Under the pieces are notes generated by a model. The model saw only the letters and a list, made by a program, of their open reading frames with translations, did no database searches and was not told the DNA's origin. The position numbers were made by a program, and so were the translations under genes. Below are positions 35,755-47,560 of a stretch of DNA of 64,000 bases, piece by piece. The number at the start of each line of letters is the position of its first letter. Position 1 is the first letter of the stretch. Source of the stretch: Aphis gossypii (Eukaryota; Arthropoda; Insecta; Hemiptera; Aphididae); contig NC_065533.1 of the NCBI RefSeq assembly GCF_020184175.1, positions 43,252,351 to 43,316,350 on the forward strand, written 5' to 3'.

Positions 35755-38700
35755 TATTATACGCGCTTGCTCTGCCTCTCTTGTTCTCTCGTTTTCTGAT
35801 TTATTGAGCCTTAAGAAGTTTCTGTTTTTATCCGCCCAATTCAAAACAAGCGCAGTACGAACGCTGTAAAATGTAGCTTTTTATGTGCGGCCCGTGACAT
35901 ACCGCAACTGCGTTGGGATTTTATTCGCTCCCACATTAATAAAGAGGCTTTTAACAACCAGTCAGGCGTTATACATTTTATACGATTCGTATTATACCTA
36001 TTACAATATGTAAATTCATTAGTTCTTTTTTGCCTAACCCAACCATCTTATCACATATACGGTTAGATGCGTTAAGCCATATTGTATTCTATGACATTTA
36101 AAAATATAATATACAAAAGTATGTAATAATAAAATATTTTACGCAGATACACCGGACAACGGATTCATCTGGCAACCACTCAATTTTAGAAACCGATATT
36201 TTAATATAATAATTAACCATATTGTATAGTTTTTTTTCGATGTTCAAATTGTATCTGTGTTAATAACGACTTTAGAGAAAAAATGTATTGTTGAGTTATA
36301 TTTCGCTCTGTCTACATTGTGATCTATAAATCTGCTAATCGGTGAAACTAATCGATTAAATAATACAAATAAGTGTAATGAGATTGACTAAAATAGGTTA
36401 AAATACACATTCATGACGAGATTTTTAAAAAAAATAAATAAATTAGATAAGAATTAAGATGCTAAGATGAACAACTTACACTGAATACGTGTACACCTAA
36501 CTGAATACACTCACATATTATATCATATTATAAATTATACATCATACTTGTATCTTGTTTTATTTCTATTATTTTTTTCTGTTTATGTAGAAACTTTAAG
36601 TCTCTGTAGCAAGTAGCATACATCAAATAATGAAATAGGCCATAGATAAAACTTTAAAACGTTTGCATCTGATATTATTTGAATACCCAACATCTTAAAA
36701 TCTTAAATGATTTCTAAATACCAATATGTTGATGTTGATCATACCTTGACGCAAGGCAATTGGTTATTTATTTGTTTTTTTTTTTTTTTTTTTTAATGCA
36801 AAACCGTATCATTATAGTTAAAAAAAAAATTTTAATGGTAAATTATATACTTTGTTTCAAAACTTTTTGGAAATCTTTATCGTGTTGTGGATTATATGTC
36901 TTTGAAAAAATACATTTTTCTCTTTTGTTTATTTTTCTTAAATAGCTAAAACTATTAAAGAGAGAATTTCACGGGCAAATGAGCGGTGACACAAAACTTA
37001 TGACCGAAGTTTTAAGAAATGTCTTTCTTGGATGTTTCCAAAACAAAAACACATATCACGTAAATTAAAGATAATACAATTTATTTTTTTTTTATTTTGG
37101 GTCGTTAGTCATTACATTTTATATTGTTCTTAGAGTAGTTAAATACATATTGTATTTTAATTTCTATGAAATTTTTAGTCTACAATGTAATGTATCCCAT
37201 TCTTTTCATGTAAAAAACAATGTAATGACTAATACTTGTGACCTTAGTTATTAATTTTCTTCTGTAGGTGGTTTTAGTGTAAATTATAGCATTTTGTATC
37301 TATACATGTTTTAAAATTGTAGACTATTAAACTATACTTGGAATATTGGAGGTCATATTTTTGTATTATTATTTTATTAAAATTTAATTGTGTTATCTAA
37401 TAGTACTAGGATTAAAATATAATCAATTCTAAAGTACATATTTTATTACTCTAGTAATTCACAATCACAACATCCTATTTCAAAGCTACGAGTATTTAAT
37501 TGTTTTGAAAACTGCTCAAAAATAAAATATAAAGAAACACTTTTTCAAACTAATTGTATAAAAGAAAAAAGTATAATCAATTTCAACAAATAAAGATTTA
37601 AGCGCTTACGGTATAAAATAAATAAAAATAAAAATATTTATAATATTATGTATAAATAATTAAAGAAAAAAAGGTATTTTTTTTTTAACCAATAATTAAA
37701 TATAATTGATGCAATAAGTATTTTTTCAACTTGATTAAATACTTTATAAAAATGATTAAAATTAAAATTACCATTTTTTTTTTTTCAAACGTAAGTACCA
37801 ACTTTCATTCCAAATTAATTGTTCTTCCAATGTTTTTTTTTTTAACTTTAGTGCACGTGCAATAAATTGCAATTACATTCTGGACGTTCTATTAATTAAA
37901 AAAAAAAAAAAAAAAAAACCATGCAGTATTTATCCGAAAAACAATAATGTAATATATAGATGTTTAAATTCAATTCAACGGTGTTTAAGTTTAACTTTTA
38001 AATATAGTTTTTTTGTAAAATAGTGTATGAAATGAATAAATTAGCAAACGTGGAAGTAGTGTGATTGTATGATATAATAATTTTTATTTAAATACCTACG
38101 AATATGAAAACCATTTTTCCATTTGTAAATATGCATTTCGCAGAGCAACAAAAAATACATAAAAAATGTAATAAATCACCGGAGCGTGCAATATATAGGT
38201 AAGCCTTGTACATAATTAAAGTGAGATTTTCAATATAAACGCATAAACTAAAGGTAAATTTGTTCTTTCTAGCACATATATAATATACATAAGTAAATTA
38301 AAAAATTCTCACTGTGTAACTGTGTAACATTAGTTCTATTTACTTTTAAGTGAAAATACAACACGTTTAACATTTAAAATAAACTCCGGCTTTATCAATA
38401 AAGCTGTTATTTTTATAATGGATTTTTTGTTTTCAAAAATGTTTTATAATCAAAGTGTGCTCTGGACATGTTTGATTTTAAAATATATATATATATATTT
38501 AAACCTTGTAAATATGTTCAGCCAATATTCAATTGGCCCTGAACATGTATCATGTATAATATCTTAGTTTGAATAAAAGGATAGGCCCAATGGTATTCAT
38601 TATTATGTATTACCATAGATAATAAATAACATTGGTGCAACAAATCCGTGATAATTTATTTACCTTTATATTTACTGTTATTTCACTTCTGTTATGTTGT

Positions 38701-38914
38701 TTATATCTTATAAAAAAGTTTTTCATATAATTAAATGAATAATATTTTATTGATTTGTGAAAATTCATTTGAACATCAACTGTGAATTTTTTTACTCCGA
38801 GTTATGATAGACCATGAAATACTTTAAATTTTTCCATAAAAAATTAAGAAAGCGCTATATGAAACCATTCAAATACGTTCACTTATAATATAATTAGTGT
38901 TACTCCTCAAAAAA
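35755..38914. other. AT-rich desert
   Basis: A GC bump near 35870-35930 (ATGTGCGGCCCGTGACATACC) has no ORF. Homopolymers include T20 at 36775-36794 and A21 at 37898-37918; the latter lies about 31 nt after an AATAAA at 37861, but no gene body precedes it. Confidence 0.55.
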
Positions 38915-38937
38915 GAACCTCTGACCTCTGACCTCTG
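38915..38937 (-). promoter_or_regulatory. Perfect DR1-spaced AGGTCA array
   Basis: On the minus strand: AGGTCA-G-AGGTCA-G-AGGTTC. Two perfect nuclear-receptor half sites are spaced by one base and a third imperfect one has the same spacing. On the plus strand this is three ACCTCTG repeats (38917-38937). DR1 elements are the known target class for HNF4 and RXR/USP-type receptors. Function here is inference. Confidence 0.45.
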
Positions 38938-40740
38938 CAGCTCAGAAAAATTTACTTGAAGCAATAATTGTATAGCCAACATAATGTCATCGATAACATA
39001 TGTCATTTGTGATTGTTTTTTTACATACAAGTATATATTAATATATTATGTGTAGTATATTCATAAGTATAGCTTGAATAGTTAAATAATGTCTAATTTT
39101 TTATTATAAAGTTATATTTTAATAATACCGATGATTAATCATTTACGATAACATACTATAATTGAATTACTCCAATAAGAATTGGAACATTATATTAAAG
39201 TAATTATATCTTCCTAGATAGATGATTTATTTTTTTTATAACCTCTATATATCGTATTTCTACCTAATAAGGCATGTGTTATAATATTATATATTATATA
39301 TCGTATTATGTTAATAAATACTAAAATTGAATAGCACATACCTACCATAATTTGTATTTATAACCGAAAAGCGGTTTCGACATTCGTTTTTCACTATAAA
39401 ATATATTATGATTGATTAAAAACAAATTAAATTTTGATTTATCAGTAATGTACGACACCTCCGAGATAGACAGCTGTCATACATTTAGGGGTTTCAGACG
39501 GGAAAATATGCATTGTTATACATAGTTCAAGTTAATTTCCAATAATTATAATACGATTGGTTCGTTGTTGTAAAAATGTGAACAAAAAATTATAACGAAA
39601 TCAGCGTGTTTGCATAAATGCTTAGCACGATTTATTTGAATATTCATTTTGAAAATAAACATACCAAACAAATTGATAAAAATATTCAAATGACAAATTT
39701 TGCGAAAAAATAATTATATCACACACAAAATTATAACCCCTTATCAAGTTTTAAAAGTTTAAATAATTAAACGTGACGTTTAGAAACCTTTTTGGATCAT
39801 TTGATTGAATTATAACTCATTATTATTATTATCATTGGAACGGAACAGTTAGTCATTAGATAGCAAAAGTATAAACGAAAAATAATTATCTTGAATGTTT
39901 AATGTTATTATATTATACATACGTCATAATAGTTTAAACTTTTGACGTGAATACAGAAATGTTATACACAGATATAGAAAATTGATCAAATATCAACACA
40001 TCCATAGACAAATACTGGAAAGTTTATACATCATCGAAAACTATTATATTATTATTAATAATAATAGAGAGATACAAAACTGGATCAGCAAATTTCCACT
40101 CAGACATGTTCCACTGTTATAATTTATAATAATATTTGGTATTGACTCGAAAAACATTATATGATGCTGTGTGTTAAACCAGCAATATACATTTAAGTTA
40201 TAACAACAACAACGACGATGACAATGATAATATATATATATATATTATATATATATATCCAATGAAGTCCTATACGGACAATTTCTGTACGACTACAAAT
40301 GTACGTTTTTAATTATTCGAAAAATATATCGATTGGTCAAATATCGATGATAGTACTATGTAAACCACCATTTATGGTTTAGACAGTGGACATTTTTGGA
40401 ACTGTAGATAATTTCCGATATTTTTAAAACGATTGATTAAAAATTATTATTCGATAACAAATCAAAACATCAGAAAACGCAGTTGTATAGATAATAGTAT
40501 AATATAATAACACTACTTGTCTAAAACATAATTCAAAAATATCTTAACAATTGTTATTTATTTTTTTTTTTTTTCATAGTGATCAACTTATTCGTAATAA
40601 TAACAGATATGTGAACTGTCAGTGGTAATGCAGATTACCTGTATAGTTTCTAAAAATAAAACATACACGCGCATAAAATACATATTTCAATAATATTATT
40701 ATCGATCACAGCCCTATAGCGTTTTATTAGCGTGTTGGTT
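38938..40740. other. AT-rich spacer
   Basis: It contains an alternating AT tract at 40230-40258. No gene seen. Confidence 0.55.
40230..40258. repeat. (AT)n microsatellite with central break
   Basis: Two AT runs around TATTAT; potentially cruciform-forming. Confidence 0.85.
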
Positions 40741-40824
40741 GATTATTTTTGTTTAATTAATTTAACCTAACCTACACGACTGTGTTCAAAACGGAGTTGC
40801 TGATACAGTCGCTGTAAAAGACAC

Positions 40825-41007
40825 ATGCCCACGACTTTTGATTGCACGGTATTTTATTGTTTCGGTATCATCTCCGAAAACAATAATATAAAATACGATT
40901 ATTTGTTGCGTAGGTGTACGCGAGTGTTAATAACTTTGTATTTGAGTTGGCTCGTGAGGATGGCAAACGCCGAACCGACAGCCGTGTTTTATTTAAATAA
41001 TAAATAA
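40825..41007 (+). CDS. Possible small ORF, 60 residues, in a GC-richer patch
   Basis: A true ATG starts MPTTFDCTVFYCFGIISENN and the frame ends with RMANAEPTAVFYLNNK. G+C exceeds the flanks (CACGACTGTGTTCAAAACGG upstream). It lies 164 nt before the next ATG ORF, and both precede a polyadenylation signal with an A tract. The pair might be parts of one non-coding or retroposed transcript. No family is recognised. Confidence 0.2.
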   Translation: MPTTFDCTVFYCFGIISENNNIKYDYLLRRCTRVLITLYLSWLVRMANAEPTAVFYLNNK

Positions 41008-41171
41008 TAATTGGAACACTGTCGAAACAAATACGATCGTATGTGTGGGCGACGTTGTAATTTATATAACATCTCCGATTTCATTTATTACAAACAAATT
41101 ATATTAAGGAACATTCAAGACGTCTAAACCCGTGTGCGATGTGCTGCTGTAAAACGAGGTAGCAATCTTCA

Positions 41172-41378
41172 ATGCGTATTTTTTCAACGTCGAATAATAT
41201 ACACGTGCCAGTCCAATCTAACGGTGCGCCAAACAATAGTTTCGTGTTTGCGTTTTCCTCTAATATTTTTGAAGATTTATCATCTGGATTTCTTTTTATT
41301 TTAATTATTAACGAACGCGGTAGACAATTAAATCAATTACCCTCGGTGAACTCTATCTTTTATATACATATTACATAG
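41172..41378 (+). CDS. Possible ORF of 68 residues upstream of a poly(A) signal and A tract
   Basis: A true ATG starts MRIFSTSNNIHVPVQSNGAP, followed by NNSFVFAFSSNIFEDLSSGF and an ILII hydrophobic stretch. The frame ends at TAG 41376-41378. The composition is mixed rather than AT-noise. About 120 nt later come AATAAA (41502-41507) and 21 A residues (41515-41535), as in the 3' end of an mRNA copied into the genome. It could be a processed (retroposed) transcript or a genuine short gene with a coincidental A run. The family is not recognised. Confidence 0.3.
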   Translation: MRIFSTSNNIHVPVQSNGAPNNSFVFAFSSNIFEDLSSGFLFILIINERGRQLNQLPSVNSIFYIHIT

Positions 41379-41501
41379 ATGTATTTATAGATAACCGTTT
41401 CGATGTTTGAAAAATCATTATTAACGGTAGTTGTACTGTAGTACACCAGTGAAGATTAACGAAAATAATTATCTGTTGAAATAAAAATATGTTTTCAACT
41501 T

Positions 41502-41535
41502 AATAAAGCAGACTAAAAAAAAAAAAAAAAAAAAA
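41502..41535 (+). terminator. Poly(A) signal AATAAA followed by genomic A21
   Basis: AATAAA is at 41502-41507, then GCAGACT and twenty-one A residues beginning eight bases after the signal. The spacing fits a polyadenylated RNA that was reverse-transcribed and inserted on the plus strand. Other A/T tracts in the window lack this arrangement. Confidence 0.4.
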
Positions 41536-44500
41536 TGTGTTTTAAGTTATGTAAATATATGCTTTTAAAATTAAAGTATAGCTTAGGTTAAATGTATATT
41601 AATAAAATTAACTAGATTCATTATTCTACATTATTTTATCAGCCAAATGAACTTTTGAGGTAGTACCTATATAATATGTATTTATTTACCATAAAGCTAC
41701 TAACAAAAATATTAATAAAATTAATTTATTAAAATCGTCAGGGATCTTTTTTTTTTAAAAAATAACTCATAATTTTCTGTTTATTTTGTTTATTTTGTTA
41801 TTTATTGTACAGCATTTTGTTAAGTTGACAATTTAATTAATGGATAAATAATCTAACTTATCAAATATAAAGTTTAAGCTTAAATGCATATAACTGATAT
41901 AGATATAACTCGTAAATATATTAATGGTTTTCTTTTTAATATGTAGTAAAAACCAACGTAGATTATAAGTTATATATAGTAAGTAATAAGTAGTAAATAC
42001 CGATATAACATATTATTTTATCAATTAACGAAATATCCTGTTTAGGTACCTATATACAATATACATAGTGTTAATTTGATTAAAATTAACGACAAACAAA
42101 TGTTAATACATTTGATTTGAAAACACCAAAACGAGTGTTTATATTTCGCATCACCTGTAATACGCAGTTTGAACGTCAGAAGATCACGCTATTTACTAAT
42201 GGTAACATTCAAGTATAGATAAAACAATAATAACATTAGTATAACCGAACCGGACCGGAATCGTATAATGATAAACAATAGAATGAGTAGTAAATCGAGC
42301 TCTGAATGTGAAGACAGACCACTGATCAAATAACACATATTGTGCACGGACCGAGCTATTGAAAACCAGTATAACAAAACGGTATCTGTGAAACATGATA
42401 AACATAATACATGTTAAACAGATAAACGTAAAACGTACCTACCTAATCTTGACGCGAATCGCGAAAGCGATATTGTGAAGTAACAACACCAACCGCAAAC
42501 AAACAGTTAATATAGAAATGAAGGGTAGGGCACAAATTGTATACGTCGAATTGTCGCACGAAATCGCTACACGGTTCGAGGGTAGGTAGCAGATATTCGA
42601 TAAGCAAAATGTTTGCACACAATCGTTAGGAAAAAAGAGCAATGTGTCGTTCACACATTTGAGAATACGAGTTTCAAAAAAAAAAAAAAATATTGAAAAT
42701 ATTGAAAATAAACTTATTGTTATCAAAATTTTTCGACTTGACTCGAAACTATCGTTAATTTGGGTATTTTATTCTAGATTATAGAAGCCCGGACTAGGTG
42801 TGCTGTTTTTTTTTGCTCGTAGTTTCACTAGTAGACCATTATGCCAAACTTTATAGTGATTTTGGGCTATAGGCAGTAAAGATCTACAGCAACTGTACTT
42901 ATTTTCTTCCGGAATGTTTTATTATAAAACTGTAATAATATGAACGATCGAGAGATATTATAGAGTACGAGGAGTAGTGATTATAGAAAGAGTTATTGGG
43001 CATTTTAAACTAGACCACAACAACCGTTTGACCTCTGTTGTAGTACACACGCCATAATAAGGTTAAAAGAAAAAAAACACTGTGTCAGGTTATCGGTCTC
43101 GTAAGGCTTAATATATTATTATGTTTGATACTCTATCCAACACTGTTAATTTAAATACAGCTTTTGCGTAAATCCTGATGATATATAAAAACCCTGTTTT
43201 TTATTTTTTTTTATTTATAAACATGCATGCTGATATACACAGTTTTTTATAAGCTGAATAAATAAATAAAATAATTTAATGTTATGCAAATTCTGTATAA
43301 AGCACTCTTGGTTTTTAATTAAATTACTTACCTTTGAGAATAATTATATATATATAATATATATAATATATATATATATAAAACCGTTAACTGTAATATT
43401 AATTTATTTTCTTTGGAATGGCATACATGAAATGAATGCAGTTTATAATTACAATGATAAATAATTGAAGTTACAAAAACGTAGTCGGGTAAAATGTAAA
43501 ATAGTAATTATATTCCAAACACTTTTAACTCAGTGAACACGAAAAAAAATTACGTAAATATTCATAATTTTCTCGTTTGAAATTCCATGGATTTGACAAT
43601 GTACATAGTATTAGGTAAATCAAATAAACTATTTTCCGTGGTTTTCCGTCATTTGAATATTGGTATAAAATATAATCATAGTAATATATGCATATTGTAT
43701 TAATGACTGAATATAAGTCAATCAGAATGGTTTCGCGTTCTGAGTCCATCAAGTATTCATAAAATCTCTCGTGGTCTATATTCCACTAATTATTTGAAAC
43801 GTGTAAATTTTGGTTAGACTGCGGTTTACCAACATGCTCATATGCATTTGTATATAAAATATATTTTACTGTGTGCAATAATCAAAATAAATTTCACTCG
43901 GAATTCCACTGCCACATTCTAGGCATTCTAGTGCAGCCAATTTAATTTCTGGCATAGTTATAATAATAATATTAATATAAATTATGCAGATAAAAATAGA
44001 TTTTATAGGTACGAGTAACTCGTGAAAAATATGGTCATAGAATATTCCTTTTAATCGAGATAAAAAATTTAAAAATAATTCAAGAACTTTGAGAACTTTG
44101 TACAGGCGTCTATCGTCTAGCTCTTACTGACGTACGAAATAAATAGCATCGTATTAAGCAAAGTTCATATTATGTTTTGATTTAAATATTAATGTCAATT
44201 TATCAATTATCAAACTTAAAAGGAAGAATATTATCTAAGGAATGTCATAAGGTTATATTTTAAAATATATTTATCTAACTCGCTTTAAAATTATAATATA
44301 AATAAAATCTTTTGAGGAGCCCGAGATAATATTCTTACATATATTTCGTTTAAATTAGTCGACACAATAAAACAAATCTTGCTGAAATTGCTATGTTGTA
44401 TGTTAGTAAGACGAAAAAAATATATGTGAAAATTACGCCTTCTTTAGTACCACTTTATAGAAGGATTAGGTTTCTGCCAATTTTTCCAATGAAAATGGGT

Positions 44501-45439
44501 TAGAGGATTTATGATTTGAAATATTTCTAGTTTGATGTAATCATGTACACCTTTCACTTTATTTTAAACTTGAATCAACATAATTTCATCTACAACTTAC
44601 TACTTTCGGTAAATTTTTGACTAGTTTTGTTTTCGATTCGTGCAAATGTAGTTTCTTATTTAAACAGCGAAAAAGTGTTATATAACATTATTATGTGGAA
44701 CGTTATATCTCTTCAGAAACTGCATATGTTTTAAAACAATCACGTAGCAATTATTCTGTTCTGATAACGCAAATTTAGTGGTTCACTACAGTAGTAGAAT
44801 GCTACTATAATCACGAGATTCCTGAAAAGTTCAGCGAATAGTTTTAAAAGTTTAATTAAAAATTTGTTTTACAATATTAATGGAATTTATTTCAATTGAA
44901 TACGTCAATGTAAAAATGCAATTAACTTTAATTTGTCATGGGGGAATCCAATACACTTACGTAGTTAATATTATAATAATATGTACATTATGTATACTTT
45001 TAACGACAAATAAAATATGTCATACGATAATATATTTATACATATATATTATTTAAAAACAAGAACATAACAATAGTAATGTCAATAGAATTAAAAAATA
45101 ACTACCTATATGGAATAATAAAACTATAGACATAGAATATAGCATAGTATTTCTGACGTATAATACATCAATATATTTATTCTGAAAATGACTTGTTTGT
45201 ATAACAAATAGTTTCTAATTGTCGAAATACTTCTAGTATACAATAATAATAATATGTAACATATTATAATAAATAATACTTTTAAAGCACTCCTGCCCAA
45301 AAAAAGTAGCATTATATAAGCCACAAGTTCTAGAAAAAATGCATTGCTCTAAGGCCTGTAAAAGTTTTCACGTTTGGTCCAAAAGTCGATTTGGAAATGA
45401 AATCAAATTATATACCTAAGCCCTTTTCCAGTACCATCC
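41536..45439. other. AT-rich desert
   Basis: AT tracts at 43344-43380. A modest G+C rise lies near 42420-42620 (CGAATCGCGAAAGCG), where minus-strand frames start at non-ATG codons. No exon can be supported. Confidence 0.55.
43344..43380. repeat. Alternating (AT)n tract
   Basis: Thirty-seven bases of TATA with a few AATA breaks. Confidence 0.85.
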
Positions 45440-46190
45440 CGTGAATAATTATTATGGGGTGTGAATCGTCAAAGGATCACAGCTCGAATGCATCAACAAC
45501 GGCCATTGCAGGTCACCGCTTCCAATATGCATGTTAATTTTGGGACCCAGGACAGACGTACAAACACATCAGATTGCGCGCGTGCGCGTTTCTATGATCC
45601 GATCGTATTCAAATATAATTTTGCAAGTGCGTGTATAATATTGTGCTCACCCACAGTCGGTTGTCGTGTAGTGCATATTATATGAAATGCAACACAGACC
45701 TGTACACTTATAGTGTAAACAGCCTAACAAATCGGAACACTACCAATAGTCAGCCAGAGCGGTGACATGTGTGTGGAGAATGCGAATGACGGAGAGACGA
45801 CAGAGCGATAGGAGAGAAGGTTGTGCAAGATATGGGGTAGATTAGGAAGAGGGATGAAGTTACGGGATGATAGGGTGGTGTAAAGGGGTGCAAGCGGTGA
45901 CGTGAGCGTTGCACGAGTCGGCATCGGCGGTGCACTAGTACGGCGTGAAGGTGGTGGTGGTGGTGGTGGTGGTGGTGATGGTGAATGAACGGTATAGGAT
46001 ATTCAGTGGTGGACGCCTTTTGGGAAATTATCGAAAGCCAAATCGAGTGCCGTCCGCCACCGACAGAAAATTCGGTTACACGACCGCGAACGAGTTGTCG
46101 CGTTTGTCTGCTAAGTAGATGAGGGTTGTTCGGGAGTAGTGGACGGTAAGCCACAGTGTGGGTGAACGAAGGACGGAAATACAAAAAATT
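45440..46190 (+). promoter_or_regulatory. GC island with strong plus-strand purine bias
   Basis: The first part holds CAGATTGCGCGCGTGCGCG near 45570. From about 45760 to 46170 the plus strand is rich in G and A (GACGGAGAGACGACAGAGCG, GGTAGATTAGGAAGAGGG) and has frequent CpG. A 144-codon minus-strand frame crosses it but only because purine-rich plus strands lack minus-strand stops. It includes a histidine run from the GGT repeat and has no recognisable domain. The island may be a promoter or enhancer. Confidence 0.3.
45950..45983. repeat. (GGT)n trinucleotide repeat
   Basis: About eleven GGT units with one GAT. The G-pairs could form a two-tetrad G-quadruplex. Confidence 0.9.
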
Positions 46191-47249
46191 TCGACCTTTT
46201 CTATATATTTGAATATTATACTTTGCGTATACGCTATAGTATAGCGACTATACCAAAAACCTTTGAAGCTATCATGTAATTTCGAATTTGGGTATTAAAT
46301 ATATATATTTTACACTCCATAATGATCGTTCTATCATGGTTTTCTCTTTTTCTTTTTAAATATTAATTAAAAATTGTATTTATTTTTTAATTGTTAAATT
46401 ACTAGAACGGCTTGATAATTTTTATATGCCCATAATGTCGTCATCGATGAACAAACAATACTTCATGAGATAAAAAAGCCAAGTTTTCAGTATTCATATA
46501 CATTTAAATTGGATAAAATATAATTATAAGATAATACAAGTCAAAATACGATATACGTATTGTAATAAAGTAAAATCCACTACACTGTACAAACTAAGTA
46601 GGATTAGTAAATTATTCTACATGTATAATACAATAATATAATAATGATATTATAATAAAATTGAAAAAAAAATAAAACCATAAACAGTTTATTATTTATA
46701 ACTTATCAGATTGTTTGTATTTGGAATCCCAATATAGAATATATTATTAGAATAATAAATCATACTATACATTTAAGTTCAGTGGAATATATTTTATGTA
46801 ATTATTAAAATATGAAAATACAAATAAATAATATATAGAGATATAGATATACACGACTAAAAAATAAATTATTAATTTAAATATGTAATTTTGTTGTTGA
46901 AAGTTTTACGTGATTTGTATTCATAATATTTTGTACAAATATGTTTGAAAATTCAGTTAATGAATGACAACTAATGAAAGGGGTAACTAATGGATGGTCT
47001 GTTTATCCATTCCAAAAATATGACATATTGTGATCAATAAATATGTTATTTTGTTTCACGATTTCGAGGTTAATAAAATAATAAGATAGTAAAAATGGTA
47101 AATTTTAAAAGTGTCAGTTTTTTTTTTTTTTTGTTTAAGTATATAAAAATACATATAATATATATACGAAAACAATAAAAATAAGTTAAGTAAAAATAGA
47201 TAAGAAAAAAGAAAAAGAATCTTAAGTAAATTACATAGTAATTTGAGTA
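46191..47249. other. AT-rich spacer
   Basis: No coding signal seen. Confidence 0.6.
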
Positions 47250-47560
47250 GTAAGAAGGAAAAGGAGGATTTTGAGGGAGAAGACCGTTGATGAACGATGG
47301 AGTTGATAATGTTTACTCACGAACGACATGATGAAAATGATACCCCAAAGCTGTTTATAGACATAATTCGTTTCAATGAGTTCCAATGGGACATGTGAAA
47401 AACTGAGTTTTGAAGGGTATATTAAGTGCTAAACCATGTATGTTAGTTGCCACAAAAATGTCCCCTGAGCGTCATGTTTTGGGCACTGACTTTAACTCAT
47501 ATGCACCACACCAATTTTGTTGTCAAAGTCAAAAATATAAACTATGTAAGTTTATGTAAT
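47250..47560. pseudogene. Possible decayed coding fragment, strand uncertain
   Basis: G+C is above the flanks. Plus strand: FTHERHDENDTPKLFIDIIR then FNEFQWDM, a stop, and further on in the same frame LSVMFWALTLTHMHHTNFVV. Minus strand: SFSHVPLELIETNYVYKQLW then GIIFIMSF, reaching GTGAGT (near 47318), a donor-like site. Both readings are interrupted by stops or lack borders. It may be an old exon or mobile-element relic. Confidence 0.25.

Noticed and set aside
37861..37918. AATAAA about 31 nt before an A21 tract
   Set aside because: No gene body or open frame precedes it. AATAAA is frequent by chance in this composition.
42456..42474. ATCGC-GAAA-GCGAT tetraloop hairpin
   Set aside because: A five-base stem alone is too short to support an RNA gene.
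45750..46184. 144-codon minus-strand ORF with a histidine run
   Set aside because: It exists because the plus strand is purine-rich and holds (GGT)n. It starts at a non-ATG codon and has no domain-like content.
47329..47404. ATGATGA and CTGA boxes about 70 nt apart, like a C/D snoRNA
   Set aside because: The flanks do not pair into a terminal stem and no C'/D' boxes are seen.
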